NCBI RefSeq assembly: GCF_000024265.1 | Contig: NC_013204.1 | Span: forward strand, 2,344,180-2,408,179 | Direction of reading: 5' to 3' | Origin: Eggerthella lenta DSM 2243 | Lineage (GTDB): Bacteria > Actinomycetota > Coriobacteriia > Coriobacteriales > Eggerthellaceae | Length of the DNA: 64,000 nt | Shown here: piece by piece, positions 31,762 to 40,216 of the stretch | How positions within the stretch are numbered: the stretch's first letter is position 1 | Layout of the letters: each line of letters opens with the position of its first letter | Program-made: the position numbers and the translations under genes | Notes under the pieces: generated by a model | What the model saw: the letters and a program-made list of their open reading frames with translations, nothing else | Told to the model about the DNA's origin: nothing | Database searches by the model: none

Positions 31762-32664
31762 TCATCCAACTACATAGGATTTGTCGAGCTGCTGCAGTTC
31801 GCGGTACGTGTCGATCTCGATCACATCGTCGAACGTGCACTCGCGCACCGACACCTCGTAGTTGCGCGCGAAGTAGCGCAGCGCCACCTCGTCCCAGTAT
31901 CGCTCCTTGCCTCCCGGCATGGCGAACGTGGCCGGCACGTCGTCGGCGAGCTTTCTGCCGTCCTCTTCGGTCCAATAGGAGATACCGAACATGTGGTGGC
32001 AGTCCGTTCCGCCCACCGTGAGCCCCGTGATCACGCCGCGGCGCGTCTGAAAGCACCAGTCGTCGGTAACCGGCACCGGCACACCCAGGTAGTTCGACGA
32101 ATACTGGTACTTCGTGATGAGCTTCGGGTTGTACAGCAGCAGGTCAGACTCGAACACGTAGGCGTTCTGCAGCAGATCCTTCGCCGCCACAGCCGAAGAG
32201 ATGTTGTTCGCCTCGTTGTAGAAAGGGTTCTCGATGAACTTCACGTGGGGGTACTTGTACAGCAACTGATCGAACTGCTCGGCAAGGTACCCGCGCACCA
32301 CGTACACCTCCTCGATGCCGGCGGCGAACACGGCGTCGAGCAGCGAGTCGATGATGCGCTGACCCTGCACGCGAATGAGCGGCTTGGGCGTGTTCAGCGT
32401 GATGGGAACCAAGCGGGAGCCGAACCCGGCGGCGATGAGCACCGCGCGCTTGACGCGATAGGGTTCGAGCGCTTCCAGGCCCGCCGCCGACAGCATGCCC
32501 TCACGTACGAAGCCTCGCTCGTGCAGGTCGGCCATCGCGCGGTTGACCGTGCCTACGGACAGATCGGCAGCCGCGGCGATCTCTCGCTGCGTCAGCGACT
32601 CGTCGACACGCGCCTCAAGCGCGGTCAGTATTTTAAAATCCTTCACGTCGAGCGAACGGGACAT
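31762..32664 (-). CDS. Winged helix - LicC-type nucleotidyltransferase
   Basis: This 300-residue protein resembles the first half of the neighbouring fusion. A winged helix (TQREIAAAADLSVGTVNRAM, then RGFVREGMLSAAGLEALEPY) leads into a LicC-like domain (AVLIAAGFGSRLVPITLNTP, PLIRVQGQRIIDSLLDAVF, VFESDLLLYNPKLITKYQ). It likely activates a phospho-amino-alcohol or aminophosphonate with CTP. ATG at 32664 follows GAGGAAAGG; upstream in-frame codons overlap the permease gene and lack an RBS. It is the last gene of the operon with the ABC transporter. LicC homologues that activate 2-aminoethylphosphonate are known, so that substrate is an alternative. Confidence 0.85.
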   Translation of the reverse strand: MSRSLDVKDFKILTALEARVDESLTQREIAAAADLSVGTVNRAMADLHERGFVREGMLSAAGLEALEPYRVKRAVLIAAGFGSRLVPITLNTPKPLIRVQGQRIIDSLLDAVFAAGIEEVYVVRGYLAEQFDQLLYKYPHVKFIENPFYNEANNISSAVAAKDLLQNAYVFESDLLLYNPKLITKYQYSSNYLGVPVPVTDDWCFQTRRGVITGLTVGGTDCHHMFGISYWTEEDGRKLADDVPATFAMPGGKERYWDEVALRYFARNYEVSVRECTFDDVIEIDTYRELQQLDKSYVVG

Positions 32665-32701
32665 GAGCGAACCTTTCCTCAATTGGCAAGCACCGCATTC
32701 G

Positions 32702-34333
32702 TCAAGCCGCCGAAGCGGAGGGCGAACCGGCACGGTTGATAGCTTTCTTCACGCCTGCAAGCACCAGCTTGAAGGCAATGTTGGTGAGCAGGATGATCAA
32801 CGACACGAACGCGGCGCACTCCGTCAGACGTTGCGCATCGAGATCGGTGATCAGCAACGCGAGCGGCATGTCGAGCGTCGTGGACAAGAACGCCACGGCG
32901 GAAATGGTAACCATGCAGTTTACGAAGAAGTAGCCCACCATCTCGATGATGGTGCCCGTCGTCTGCGGGATGAGAACGTCCTTCAAGATGCTCCCCCGCC
33001 CGATCCCCATCGTGGAGCCGACCGCTTCCAGGTTCTCGTTCACCTTGCCCAGCGAATTGTAAGCCATGAGGTACGGCGAGGCGAAGAAGTGGACGAGGTT
33101 GACCAAGATCAGGATGGCGAACGTGCCGTACAGAAGGGAACCCTTGAAGAACAGCACGTACGACAAACCCAGCACGATACCGGGGATGGCGAGCGTCGTG
33201 ATGCAGACGAGGTGCAGCATCTTCGCAAAACGGCCGCCCAAGCGAGCCGTCACATATGCCGCGAAATACGCAAGCGTTGTGCCGATGAGCGCAACAGCGC
33301 AGGCGATGATGATCGAATTGATCCAGTAATCGCCCACATTCATGTTGAGCGCACGGCCCACGTTGTCGAACGTCGCCGTCAAATCCACCGGATACTTCCG
33401 CACGAACGATACGAGCACGAACGATCCGAGCGGGAGGAGGATGGCCACCGATGCCACGATGCCGGCGACGTAGCCAATCGCGTCGCGCGCCACATTGCGC
33501 TTGATATCGAACGCTTTGGACACGAACGACGACTTCCCCTTGTCGGCATTGAGCACGTCGACGAGGAACGCCACCACGGCCGGTATGAGCAGCACGAAGC
33601 CGATAGCCACGCCCGTGTTGTAATTCAGCAGGCCGATAACCTCCTGGTACATGAGCACCGGCAGCGTCGTGGTCTTGCCGCCCACCATGAGCGGTACGCC
33701 GTAGTCGGTCACCACGAGCGTGAAAGTGGCGAACACGGCCGAGATGAGCGGCTTGCGCAGATACGGCAGCGTGATGCTGAGGAACTGGTTGACCTTCGGG
33801 ATTCCCAGGACATCGGCGGCCTCGTACGGCGATGCGTCTTCGTACTTGAGCACGTCGTACAGCAACAAGAACGCCGAGGGGAACGAGTACAGCACCGAAC
33901 CCATCACGATGCCCCAGAACCCATACAGCGAAAAATCGAGCCCAAGCGCGTTCGTGATGACCCCATTCGACCCGAGCAAGAACACCAGTCCCATGCCGAG
34001 CGCGAGCGAAGGGATGAGCATAGGGAGCGTCATGACGACGGCGATGACGCCCTTGGCGCGTATGTTCGTGCGGCAGAGCACCCACGACATCGCCAGCGCG
34101 AGCGCCAGCGAGATGACCGTCGAAGTAAGCGACACGCCGATGGAGTTGAGACAGGCAGCCTTGAACTGCTCCGTGCCGAACACCTCGGACGCTCCCGGAC
34201 TCGCCAGTTGCGAGAACATCCCCAGCAAAGGCAGCACGGCAGCAAAGAGGAAGAAGGCAGCAAGAACCACCCGAGTGAGATTGAACGTACCCTTTCGCTT
34301 CACGAGCCGCCTACCGATCCATGAATCGCGCAA
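32702..34333 (-). CDS. ABC transporter permease, fused double-domain type
   Basis: The 543-residue protein has about twelve membrane segments and two EAA loops: YEAADVLGIPKVNQFLSITL in the first half and NLEAVGSTMGIGRGSILKDV in the second. This is the FbpB/ThiP/PhnU-like fused arrangement, so one chain supplies both halves of the channel. It overlaps the ATPase gene by 23 bases. The substrate is not readable; the licC/licA context favours a choline-phosphate, glycerophosphocholine or aminophosphonate-like compound, while iron is the main alternative for this family. Confidence 0.88.
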   Translation of the reverse strand: MRDSWIGRRLVKRKGTFNLTRVVLAAFFLFAAVLPLLGMFSQLASPGASEVFGTEQFKAACLNSIGVSLTSTVISLALALAMSWVLCRTNIRAKGVIAVVMTLPMLIPSLALGMGLVFLLGSNGVITNALGLDFSLYGFWGIVMGSVLYSFPSAFLLLYDVLKYEDASPYEAADVLGIPKVNQFLSITLPYLRKPLISAVFATFTLVVTDYGVPLMVGGKTTTLPVLMYQEVIGLLNYNTGVAIGFVLLIPAVVAFLVDVLNADKGKSSFVSKAFDIKRNVARDAIGYVAGIVASVAILLPLGSFVLVSFVRKYPVDLTATFDNVGRALNMNVGDYWINSIIIACAVALIGTTLAYFAAYVTARLGGRFAKMLHLVCITTLAIPGIVLGLSYVLFFKGSLLYGTFAILILVNLVHFFASPYLMAYNSLGKVNENLEAVGSTMGIGRGSILKDVLIPQTTGTIIEMVGYFFVNCMVTISAVAFLSTTLDMPLALLITDLDAQRLTECAAFVSLIILLTNIAFKLVLAGVKKAINRAGSPSASAA

Positions 34334-35129
34334 GCGAGTCCATTTTGATGTTGAGGTTCTTCACCACGAAGTCGGCAACGTAGTCGTCGGCCGGGTTGGC
34401 GATGATCTCCTCGGGCGCGGCCAGCTGGTGGATGCTGCCCTCCCCCATCACCATCACGCGGTCGGACAGCGCGAACGCCTCCTCCTGGTCGTGCGTGATG
34501 TACACCATCGTCGTGCCGAACTCCCGCTGGATGCGCTTGAGCTCGAGGCGCAGCGACAGGCGCGTTTCCACGTCGAGCGCGCTCATGGGCTCGTCGAACA
34601 AGATGACCTCGGGATTGAGCGCCAGCGTGCGGGCGATGGACACGCGCTGCTGCTGGCCGCCCGACAGCTGCCGCACGCTCTTGTCGAGGTGCTCCGCAAG
34701 GCCGAGCTGCTCGAGCACGCGTTGGGCGATCTCGCGCCGACGGGCCTTCAGATCGGGCTTGAACTTCAAGGCGTACTCGACGTTGCCGCGCACCGTCATG
34801 TTCTCGAACAGGGCGTAATTCTGGAACACGATGCCCATGCCGCGCGCGTCGGGCGACGCCGTCGTGATGTCGCGCCCATCGAGGGCGATCAAGCCCTCGT
34901 CGGGTGCCAGCAGACCGATGAGAATGCGCAACGTGGTCGTCTTACCGCATCCCGAAGGTCCCAGGATGGAAAGGAATTCGCCATCCCGCACATCGAAATC
35001 GAGACCGTGCAGGACCTCGGATCCCTCGAAACGCTTAACTAAGCCGCTGATGCGAAGTTTCGGCTCGTCCGCAAGCGTCTCGCGATTTGACGTCGTGTCG
35101 ACCATCGTGTGTTCCTGTTCGCTCGTCAT
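34311..35129 (-). CDS. ABC transporter ATPase (FbpC/PotA-like)
   Basis: This ATPase of about 272 residues has Walker A GPSGCGKTTTLR, signature LSGGQQQRVSIARTLALNP, Walker B VILFDEPMSALD and switch His VYITHDQEEAFALSDRV. It ends soon after the helical domain, without the full TOBE regulatory tail of PotA/FbpC. ATG at 35129 overlaps the binding-protein stop by one base (TGATG); a second ATG eight codons later is possible. It powers the fused permease and probably serves both binding proteins. Confidence 0.92.
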   Translation of the reverse strand: MTSEQEHTMVDTTSNRETLADEPKLRISGLVKRFEGSEVLHGLDFDVRDGEFLSILGPSGCGKTTTLRILIGLLAPDEGLIALDGRDITTASPDARGMGIVFQNYALFENMTVRGNVEYALKFKPDLKARRREIAQRVLEQLGLAEHLDKSVRQLSGGQQQRVSIARTLALNPEVILFDEPMSALDVETRLSLRLELKRIQREFGTTMVYITHDQEEAFALSDRVMVMGEGSIHQLAAPEEIIANPADDYVADFVVKNLNIKMDSLARFMDR

Positions 35130-36124
35130 CAGTACTTCCACTTCCCTAGCAACCGCTTTTTCTCGTCGATGTCGAACACGCCTTCCATGTCCGCGTAGTG
35201 CGTATCCTGCGGGTAGTTCGGGATCTCGGTATGCTGATCGACGAACACCTTGTCCGGGACGAACTCCTGCTTGTCCAGCAGGATGCCCGTGCTGAACATC
35301 CAATCCATAACGGCTCGCACCGCCGGCTTATCCTGCTTGCCGTCGACCACCGCCACGCCGTTCATCGTCCAAGGCGAGCCCTCCTCGAAGAACCGCACCT
35401 CGATGGGCACGCCCTTGTTGATCTCGGACACCGCTTGGTAGGTGAGGCCGAACCCGATCAACGCCTCTCCTTGCACGAGCGCGTTGACCGGCCCCGATCC
35501 CGACGACGAGAACTGGTACACGTTCTCGGCCAGCTTGTCAAAGTACTCGAAGGCCGCATCCTCGCCCCGCGTGTTCACGAGACTCTTAACGAAGTTGTAG
35601 CCCGTACCGGAAGATTTCGGATTCGCCATCGTGATGAGCCCACGGTACGTTGGATCGAGCAGATCGTCGTACGTCTCGGGTATGGCGATGCCGCGAGCGG
35701 TCAGCTCCCCGACGTTCATGGCAACGCATGCGCTCTCGCGCCTGAAGGGAAGGTAGGTACTCGAGCCGTCGAGCAGATCGTCTTCGAACACTTCGAAATC
35801 GTACGAGGTCAGCTTCGCCAAGCTCGGCTGAATCTGCCTGAGGTAACCGCCCTCGAGCATGAGAACGATATCGGCCTCGCTCGACGTACCCTCGTTCTGG
35901 AGCTTCGCCGCGCACGTGCCGGTCGACACGTAGTGCAAGCGGATATCGTACTGCGGCAGATCGCGATGCATGGCCTCGAGCAGCACCTCGTTCGCCTCGC
36001 CCTCGCCGCACGAGTAGATCACCACGGTGTTATCGCTCGCGGAGCTGCATCCCGACAAGGCAAGCGACGCAGCCGCACCCGCCGCAACCGCCAAAAACGA
36101 TCGCCGGGTCATCACAAGGGGCAT
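35129..36124 (-). CDS. ABC transporter solute-binding lipoprotein (paralogue 2)
   Basis: This is a 331-residue binding protein with a twin-arginine-like start (MTRRSFLAVAAGAAASLA) and lipobox LSGC. It shares blocks with the protein at 27320-28312: NTVVIYSCGEGEANEVLLEA, SEADIVLMLEGGYLRQ, NPKSSGTGYNFVKSLVN, FSSSGSGPVNALVQGEALIG. It is the first gene of the operon that includes ATPase, permease and LicC. Of three clustered ATGs, the one at 36124 has the best spacing to GCGAGG. Operator C lies about 45-90 bases upstream. Confidence 0.88.
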   Translation of the reverse strand: MPLVMTRRSFLAVAAGAAASLALSGCSSASDNTVVIYSCGEGEANEVLLEAMHRDLPQYDIRLHYVSTGTCAAKLQNEGTSSEADIVLMLEGGYLRQIQPSLAKLTSYDFEVFEDDLLDGSSTYLPFRRESACVAMNVGELTARGIAIPETYDDLLDPTYRGLITMANPKSSGTGYNFVKSLVNTRGEDAAFEYFDKLAENVYQFSSSGSGPVNALVQGEALIGFGLTYQAVSEINKGVPIEVRFFEEGSPWTMNGVAVVDGKQDKPAVRAVMDWMFSTGILLDKQEFVPDKVFVDQHTEIPNYPQDTHYADMEGVFDIDEKKRLLGKWKY

Positions 36125-36166
36125 GCACATTCCTCGCTTCGCTATAGAATCAGATTATCGAGCTAA

Positions 36167-36214
36167 AGCATATCTATGTTGTTCATATTTGTAAAGGTTG
36201 TATAAAAAATGAAC
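36167..36214 (-). promoter_or_regulatory. Promoter/operator C (ABC transporter-licC operon)
   Basis: The minus strand has TTTACA (36190-36195), 17 bases, TATGCT (36167-36172). Half-sites are GTTCAT (36181-36186) in the spacer and ATGAAC (36209-36214) upstream of the -35. Between them the plus strand shares ATTTGTAAA with operator B. The start near 36160 leaves a leader of about 36 bases. Confidence 0.75.
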
Positions 36215-36254
36215 AGACGGATACGTACTTGCGTAGAAGGTACCTGAGAGATGC

Positions 36255-37481
36255 TTACCCGCGCTTGATGTAATACACATTGCACAGACCGAAGATGAGC
36301 ACAAGAAGCGCCATGATGCCATCATAGAGAAAGGCTGCACCCATCATTCCAAATTGCCCGATCATCGCATTGGTCAGAAGAAAGGCAACCGCTGCAGCAA
36401 GCGCATATCCCGGCAAAACAATGTTTTGGTGGCGCGTGGTTATGATCCCGTAATAGAGAATAACGCTCGCAGCATTGAATCCGCCTCCGACCAAAAGCAC
36501 GAGAAGCACCGATCGGAACTCCGACAAATCGACGCCGTACAGAAACGAAAGCACCGGGATGCCCAAAGGATATGCTATCAGCAATGCAAGAACGGATGTA
36601 GCGAACACCGCTAGCAACCCTTTTGCGATAATCGCCACGAAACCCCGCTTCGAGCCTTCGGACCATCGTTTCGCCAATGTGGTAAGCAACGGCTTGAATA
36701 TAAAACCGCTTACGAGGTTGATGACCATGGCCGGCATGAAAAGAATGGCATAATACGTCTGGTACTCCTTCGAGAGCAGGCTCTCGATACCGTAGCGCGG
36801 AGCGTTTACGAGATATATCAACAAGAACGAGCCCAAAAAAAGAGGAAAGCAAGCGACGAGCAATTGTCGTATTTTTCGAAAGTCAAACATCGGCTTCACT
36901 CTGACGAACGTCCTGGCAGCCGGAATGTTCAAGACGATCATAAATACCGTTGAAACGATAATGGAAATGACGCACGCCACCAGGATGTCCCGAAAAACAA
37001 ATATCGATAGAGCGAATGACACAACCGTCGCCAATACGCGACCAAAGAATGCTTTACCCGCAATATCCAGCCGTCCACGCTGCTGAAACATTCCATGAAA
37101 TACGTCTTCGAATGCGTCAAAGAACCGCAACCCTGCAAGAAGAATAAGCAACAGCGCCTCGTACCCGAATCCATTCGAGTACATCGCGTACAACATAACT
37201 CCAACCACCATGAGAACGCAAGTCACTATGCGCGACGCATAGTATACCCCGAATGAGTATTTGCTTTCGACGTCGGTCGCCTGATATGGCCTCATTTCAT
37301 ACTGACCCAGCGTTTGAAACTGCTGCGCTACGGCAAACGCCAAGGCAAATATTCCGCCCTCGTACGCTCCGAGGACCTGTGTCACAATCATCAGCAGGAG
37401 CACGCTCGCAAGCGCGCTCATTACGCTACCGAGCGTGTTCCAGAAGTAGTCTTTCTTGATTTGAGTGTTGTTCGCAGCCAT
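36255..37481 (-). CDS. Polysaccharide/teichoic-acid-type flippase (Wzx/MATE-like)
   Basis: This 408-residue membrane protein has about twelve hydrophobic segments, the size and pattern of oligosaccharide flippases (MOP superfamily). It starts NNTQIKKDYFWNTLGSVMSA, a typical entry to the first segment. It would flip a lipid-linked glycan outwards. The neighbouring licD gene ends 14 bases upstream, and this pairing resembles the pneumococcal lic2 locus, where the flippase TacF accepts only phosphocholine-loaded units; functional equivalence is inference. There is no good Shine-Dalgarno, so its translation may depend on coupling to licD. Confidence 0.82.
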   Translation of the reverse strand: MAANNTQIKKDYFWNTLGSVMSALASVLLLMIVTQVLGAYEGGIFALAFAVAQQFQTLGQYEMRPYQATDVESKYSFGVYYASRIVTCVLMVVGVMLYAMYSNGFGYEALLLILLAGLRFFDAFEDVFHGMFQQRGRLDIAGKAFFGRVLATVVSFALSIFVFRDILVACVISIIVSTVFMIVLNIPAARTFVRVKPMFDFRKIRQLLVACFPLFLGSFLLIYLVNAPRYGIESLLSKEYQTYYAILFMPAMVINLVSGFIFKPLLTTLAKRWSEGSKRGFVAIIAKGLLAVFATSVLALLIAYPLGIPVLSFLYGVDLSEFRSVLLVLLVGGGFNAASVILYYGIITTRHQNIVLPGYALAAAVAFLLTNAMIGQFGMMGAAFLYDGIMALLVLIFGLCNVYYIKRG

Positions 37482-37495
37482 AATGCAGAAAGGAG

Positions 37496-38350
37496 TCAGC
37501 GATTCCCGAAATCGAGTCGCGACGGATAATGGTTTTTCCGGTCGTCCAATGGGGGCAATTGCATGTAGTCGCCGTATTCTCGCGTCAACATAGCATCGTC
37601 CTCACGGGCAGTTGGCAGAATCAAACCCTCAAACTCGACCCTTTTCGTAGGGAACAGCTCGTCGATTCGCGCAGACCAAGTCAAAGGATCGCGGTCGGCA
37701 AAATCAGCAACGAGATCGCCTCCTCGATCATTGTATTGAGTCGCCGCCTTCTCCCATTTCATATATATCCATTGCGGCGAGAGATGAATGAGCTTCATGC
37801 AACCATGAGCCGCATAACACGCTGCGGAAGCCAAAACCCTCTTCCATCCTCGCAAAGACAGATGAGGCTTCGGCGTTGCGCGAAGAAATGAAAGACGACC
37901 CCAAAACCATGTCCTGCGACACTGTCTGCGAAACAATTTTTCATCATCAACCACGTAATCGAATGCATACAATCCCAATCCAATTGCATATTGATAGGGG
38001 CAATTTGCAAATTCTTCCGGAACGCAGTACGTCCCCCTCAACGACAAATTCGCATTACATGCAGGAAAATGAGGGGCCGAAAGCGCATTGACGACCTCAT
38101 AATCGTCCCCCACAACCTTCGGAGCTTCGGACAAAAACCGATCATAGTCCTTTCGCAGCATTCCCAAGTCAATATCATCGTCCCAAGGAATAAAGCCTTT
38201 GTGGCGTACCGCCCCTAATGCAGTCCCCGAATAAAGAAAATACGGTATATCCAGGATCTCGCATACCCTGTCGAACTCTTTGAGCAGATCGACTGAAATC
38301 AGCTGCAGCTTTCGCAGCTCCTCAGGATTCTCGTATTCTTTGTATGTCAT
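37496..38350 (-). CDS. LicD-family phosphotransferase (1)
   Basis: This 284-residue LicD protein has LQLISVDLLKEFDRVCEI, YSGTALGAVRHKG followed by FIPWDDDIDLGM, where the acidic DDDID cluster is the metal-binding catalytic site of this nucleotidyltransferase-fold family, and a C-terminal EYGDYMQLPPLDDRKNHYP. LicD enzymes move phosphocholine from CDP-choline to glycans, though some members transfer other phospho-groups. The product of the licC/licA genes 6 kb away would be its donor. It has a moderate AACGGAA site and is divergent from the glycosyltransferase at 38442. Confidence 0.88.
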   Translation of the reverse strand: MTYKEYENPEELRKLQLISVDLLKEFDRVCEILDIPYFLYSGTALGAVRHKGFIPWDDDIDLGMLRKDYDRFLSEAPKVVGDDYEVVNALSAPHFPACNANLSLRGTYCVPEEFANCPYQYAIGLGLYAFDYVVDDEKLFRRQCRRTWFWGRLSFLRATPKPHLSLRGWKRVLASAACYAAHGCMKLIHLSPQWIYMKWEKAATQYNDRGGDLVADFADRDPLTWSARIDELFPTKRVEFEGLILPTAREDDAMLTREYGDYMQLPPLDDRKNHYPSRLDFGNR

Positions 38351-38441
38351 GTCGTTCCGTTCTTGTTACTTGTTTTGAAAATACGATATCGTTGTTCCTG
38401 TGCCATCCCAATATCAAAGCCATACTATACAGGAAGAAAAT

Positions 38442-39239
38442 ATGTTCTCGTCATCAGACCACACCTTCGTCGTATGCGCCTATAAAGAGAGCCCGTTCCT
38501 CAAAGATTGCCTGCAATCTCTCGCAGAACAAACCATTGCGCCCAACATCGTCATGGTAACATCAACGCCAAACGACAGTATTCATCGGCTGAGCGAACAG
38601 CACTCAGTTCCCCTTGTCATCAACGACACGGAACCCGGCATCGCATCCGACTGGAACAACGCCGTCGAGAGCGTGGATACCAAGCTGGTCACTATCGCGC
38701 ACCAAGACGATCTTTACTGCCCTCGATACCTCGAAAGCCTGCTTGACCTCGTCAGCACTTCGGACGATCCGCTACTTTACTTCACCGATTACGGAGAGCT
38801 GCGCAACGGCACCGAAGTCAACGACAACAAGCTTCTCCGCGTCAAGCGATTCATGCTCAGCCCGCTCAAAGCCAAAGCGACCAGGAAGAGCAAGTTCATC
38901 AGACGCCGCATCCTCTCATTCGGCTCCCCCATCTGCTGTCCTTCCGTCACGCTCGTGAAAAGCAAGTTGACGCCGGGTTTCTTCAAGGCTGATTTCCATT
39001 CCGATTTGGACTGGCAAGCTTGGACGGCTCTTGCAGGCATGGAAGGGGATTTTCTCTACAACCCCACGATACAGATGTATCACCGCATCCACGAAGACTC
39101 GGAAACGTCGCGGCTCATCCAAAACGCAAGTCGCGGATCCGAGGATCTCCAAATGCTCCAATGCTTTTGGCCGAAGCCAATCGCGTCTTTGATCTACAAA
39201 CTGTACGCCAAGGGGCAGGACAGCAACGAAGGCTTCTAA
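38442..39239 (+). CDS. Family 2 glycosyltransferase
   Basis: This is a 265-residue GT-A enzyme: FVVCAYKESPFLKDCLQSLA at the N-terminus, GIASDWNNAVESVDTKLV, then the metal site HQDDLYCPRYLESLL, and the acceptor loop DLDWQAWTALAG. ATG at 38442 with AGGAAGAAA upstream is preferred over an upstream ATG. It is the only plus-strand gene between the two licD genes. Sugar and acceptor are unknown. Confidence 0.83.
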   Translation: MFSSSDHTFVVCAYKESPFLKDCLQSLAEQTIAPNIVMVTSTPNDSIHRLSEQHSVPLVINDTEPGIASDWNNAVESVDTKLVTIAHQDDLYCPRYLESLLDLVSTSDDPLLYFTDYGELRNGTEVNDNKLLRVKRFMLSPLKAKATRKSKFIRRRILSFGSPICCPSVTLVKSKLTPGFFKADFHSDLDWQAWTALAGMEGDFLYNPTIQMYHRIHEDSETSRLIQNASRGSEDLQMLQCFWPKPIASLIYKLYAKGQDSNEGF

Positions 39240-39257
39240 GCCCTTGTTGCCGCCTCC

Positions 39258-40118
39258 TTACTCGGACTTCGCAGCCCACGATCCGAAGTCCAAACGAGCA
39301 GGGAAATGATTCTTCCTCTGATCCTCGGGCGGCAGCGTCATGTAGTCTCCGTACAAACCTGCAAGATGCTCTTCATAGTTTGCGGGAAAGTTCAGGAGCA
39401 GGCCTTCGAACTCAAGCTTCCTCAAAGGCAGAAGCTCGTCCCACGAGATCGTTTGCGAGAAACGGTCGGTGTCGCACAGATAGGCAATTCGTTTCGTGGT
39501 GCGATCATTGAAGCGATTGCGCGCAGCCTCTTCCTTCTCGAACGCTTTCTCACTCGTAATGCCGGCCATGCGAAAAACGGCCGAGCCAAGCTGGCACAAC
39601 TTCAGCGCGACGGTACGGGAAAGGCCTCTGAAAGGAAGCACCGGTTTGGGAATGCTCAGCAAAATCCGAACATGAGACCACCACCATGCATCCCAAGCCT
39701 GCTTTCGATACGCCTTATCATCGTCCGCAACCGAATCGAATGCGTACAAATCAAGAAATATCCCCAGATCGCACGAGATATCAGCCAACGTCTCTTCGCA
39801 AAACTGCGTACCTTTGAGCATCATGCGCGTCGTCGGAAGAGGATAATTGATGTCGCTCGCCGCGTTCATGATCTCGTACTTATTGGCGTATTCAGAACGA
39901 ACAACCTCAACGAGACGATCAAAGTCTTTCCGAGGAAGACCCAGGTCGATGTCATCATCCCATGGGATGAAACCCTTATGACGCACAGCTCCCAGCGCGG
40001 TACCCGCCAGCCCGAAGTACATGAGCCCTTCCGTTTCGCATATCTCGACGAAATCTTTCAGGAGTATCAGCTCGCATTTCTGCAATCGCTTCAGCGTTGC
40101 GTCATCATATTCCCTCAT
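39258..40118 (-). CDS. LicD-family phosphotransferase (2)
   Basis: This 286-residue paralogue of the protein at 37496-38350 has LQKCELILLKDFVEICE, GTALGAVRHKG, FIPWDDDIDLGLPRKDFDRL, and C-terminal LYGDYMTLPPEDQRKNHFPARLDF (here split for length: LYGDYMTLPP, EDQRKNHFPA). Two LicD copies could decorate two sugar positions, as pneumococcal LicD1 and LicD2 do. The ATG follows AGAGGA. Its stop lies 18 bases from the convergent glycosyltransferase stop. Confidence 0.88.
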   Translation of the reverse strand: MREYDDATLKRLQKCELILLKDFVEICETEGLMYFGLAGTALGAVRHKGFIPWDDDIDLGLPRKDFDRLVEVVRSEYANKYEIMNAASDINYPLPTTRMMLKGTQFCEETLADISCDLGIFLDLYAFDSVADDDKAYRKQAWDAWWWSHVRILLSIPKPVLPFRGLSRTVALKLCQLGSAVFRMAGITSEKAFEKEEAARNRFNDRTTKRIAYLCDTDRFSQTISWDELLPLRKLEFEGLLLNFPANYEEHLAGLYGDYMTLPPEDQRKNHFPARLDFGSWAAKSE

Positions 40119-40216
40119 TGCAATCCTCTTCTATTCCGTGATGCTCATATGCGGGTGCTTTGCGTCGACGCTCCTACACGGAGCGACGCGTCGAACGGTA
40201 TTGTAACGCAACCGGA

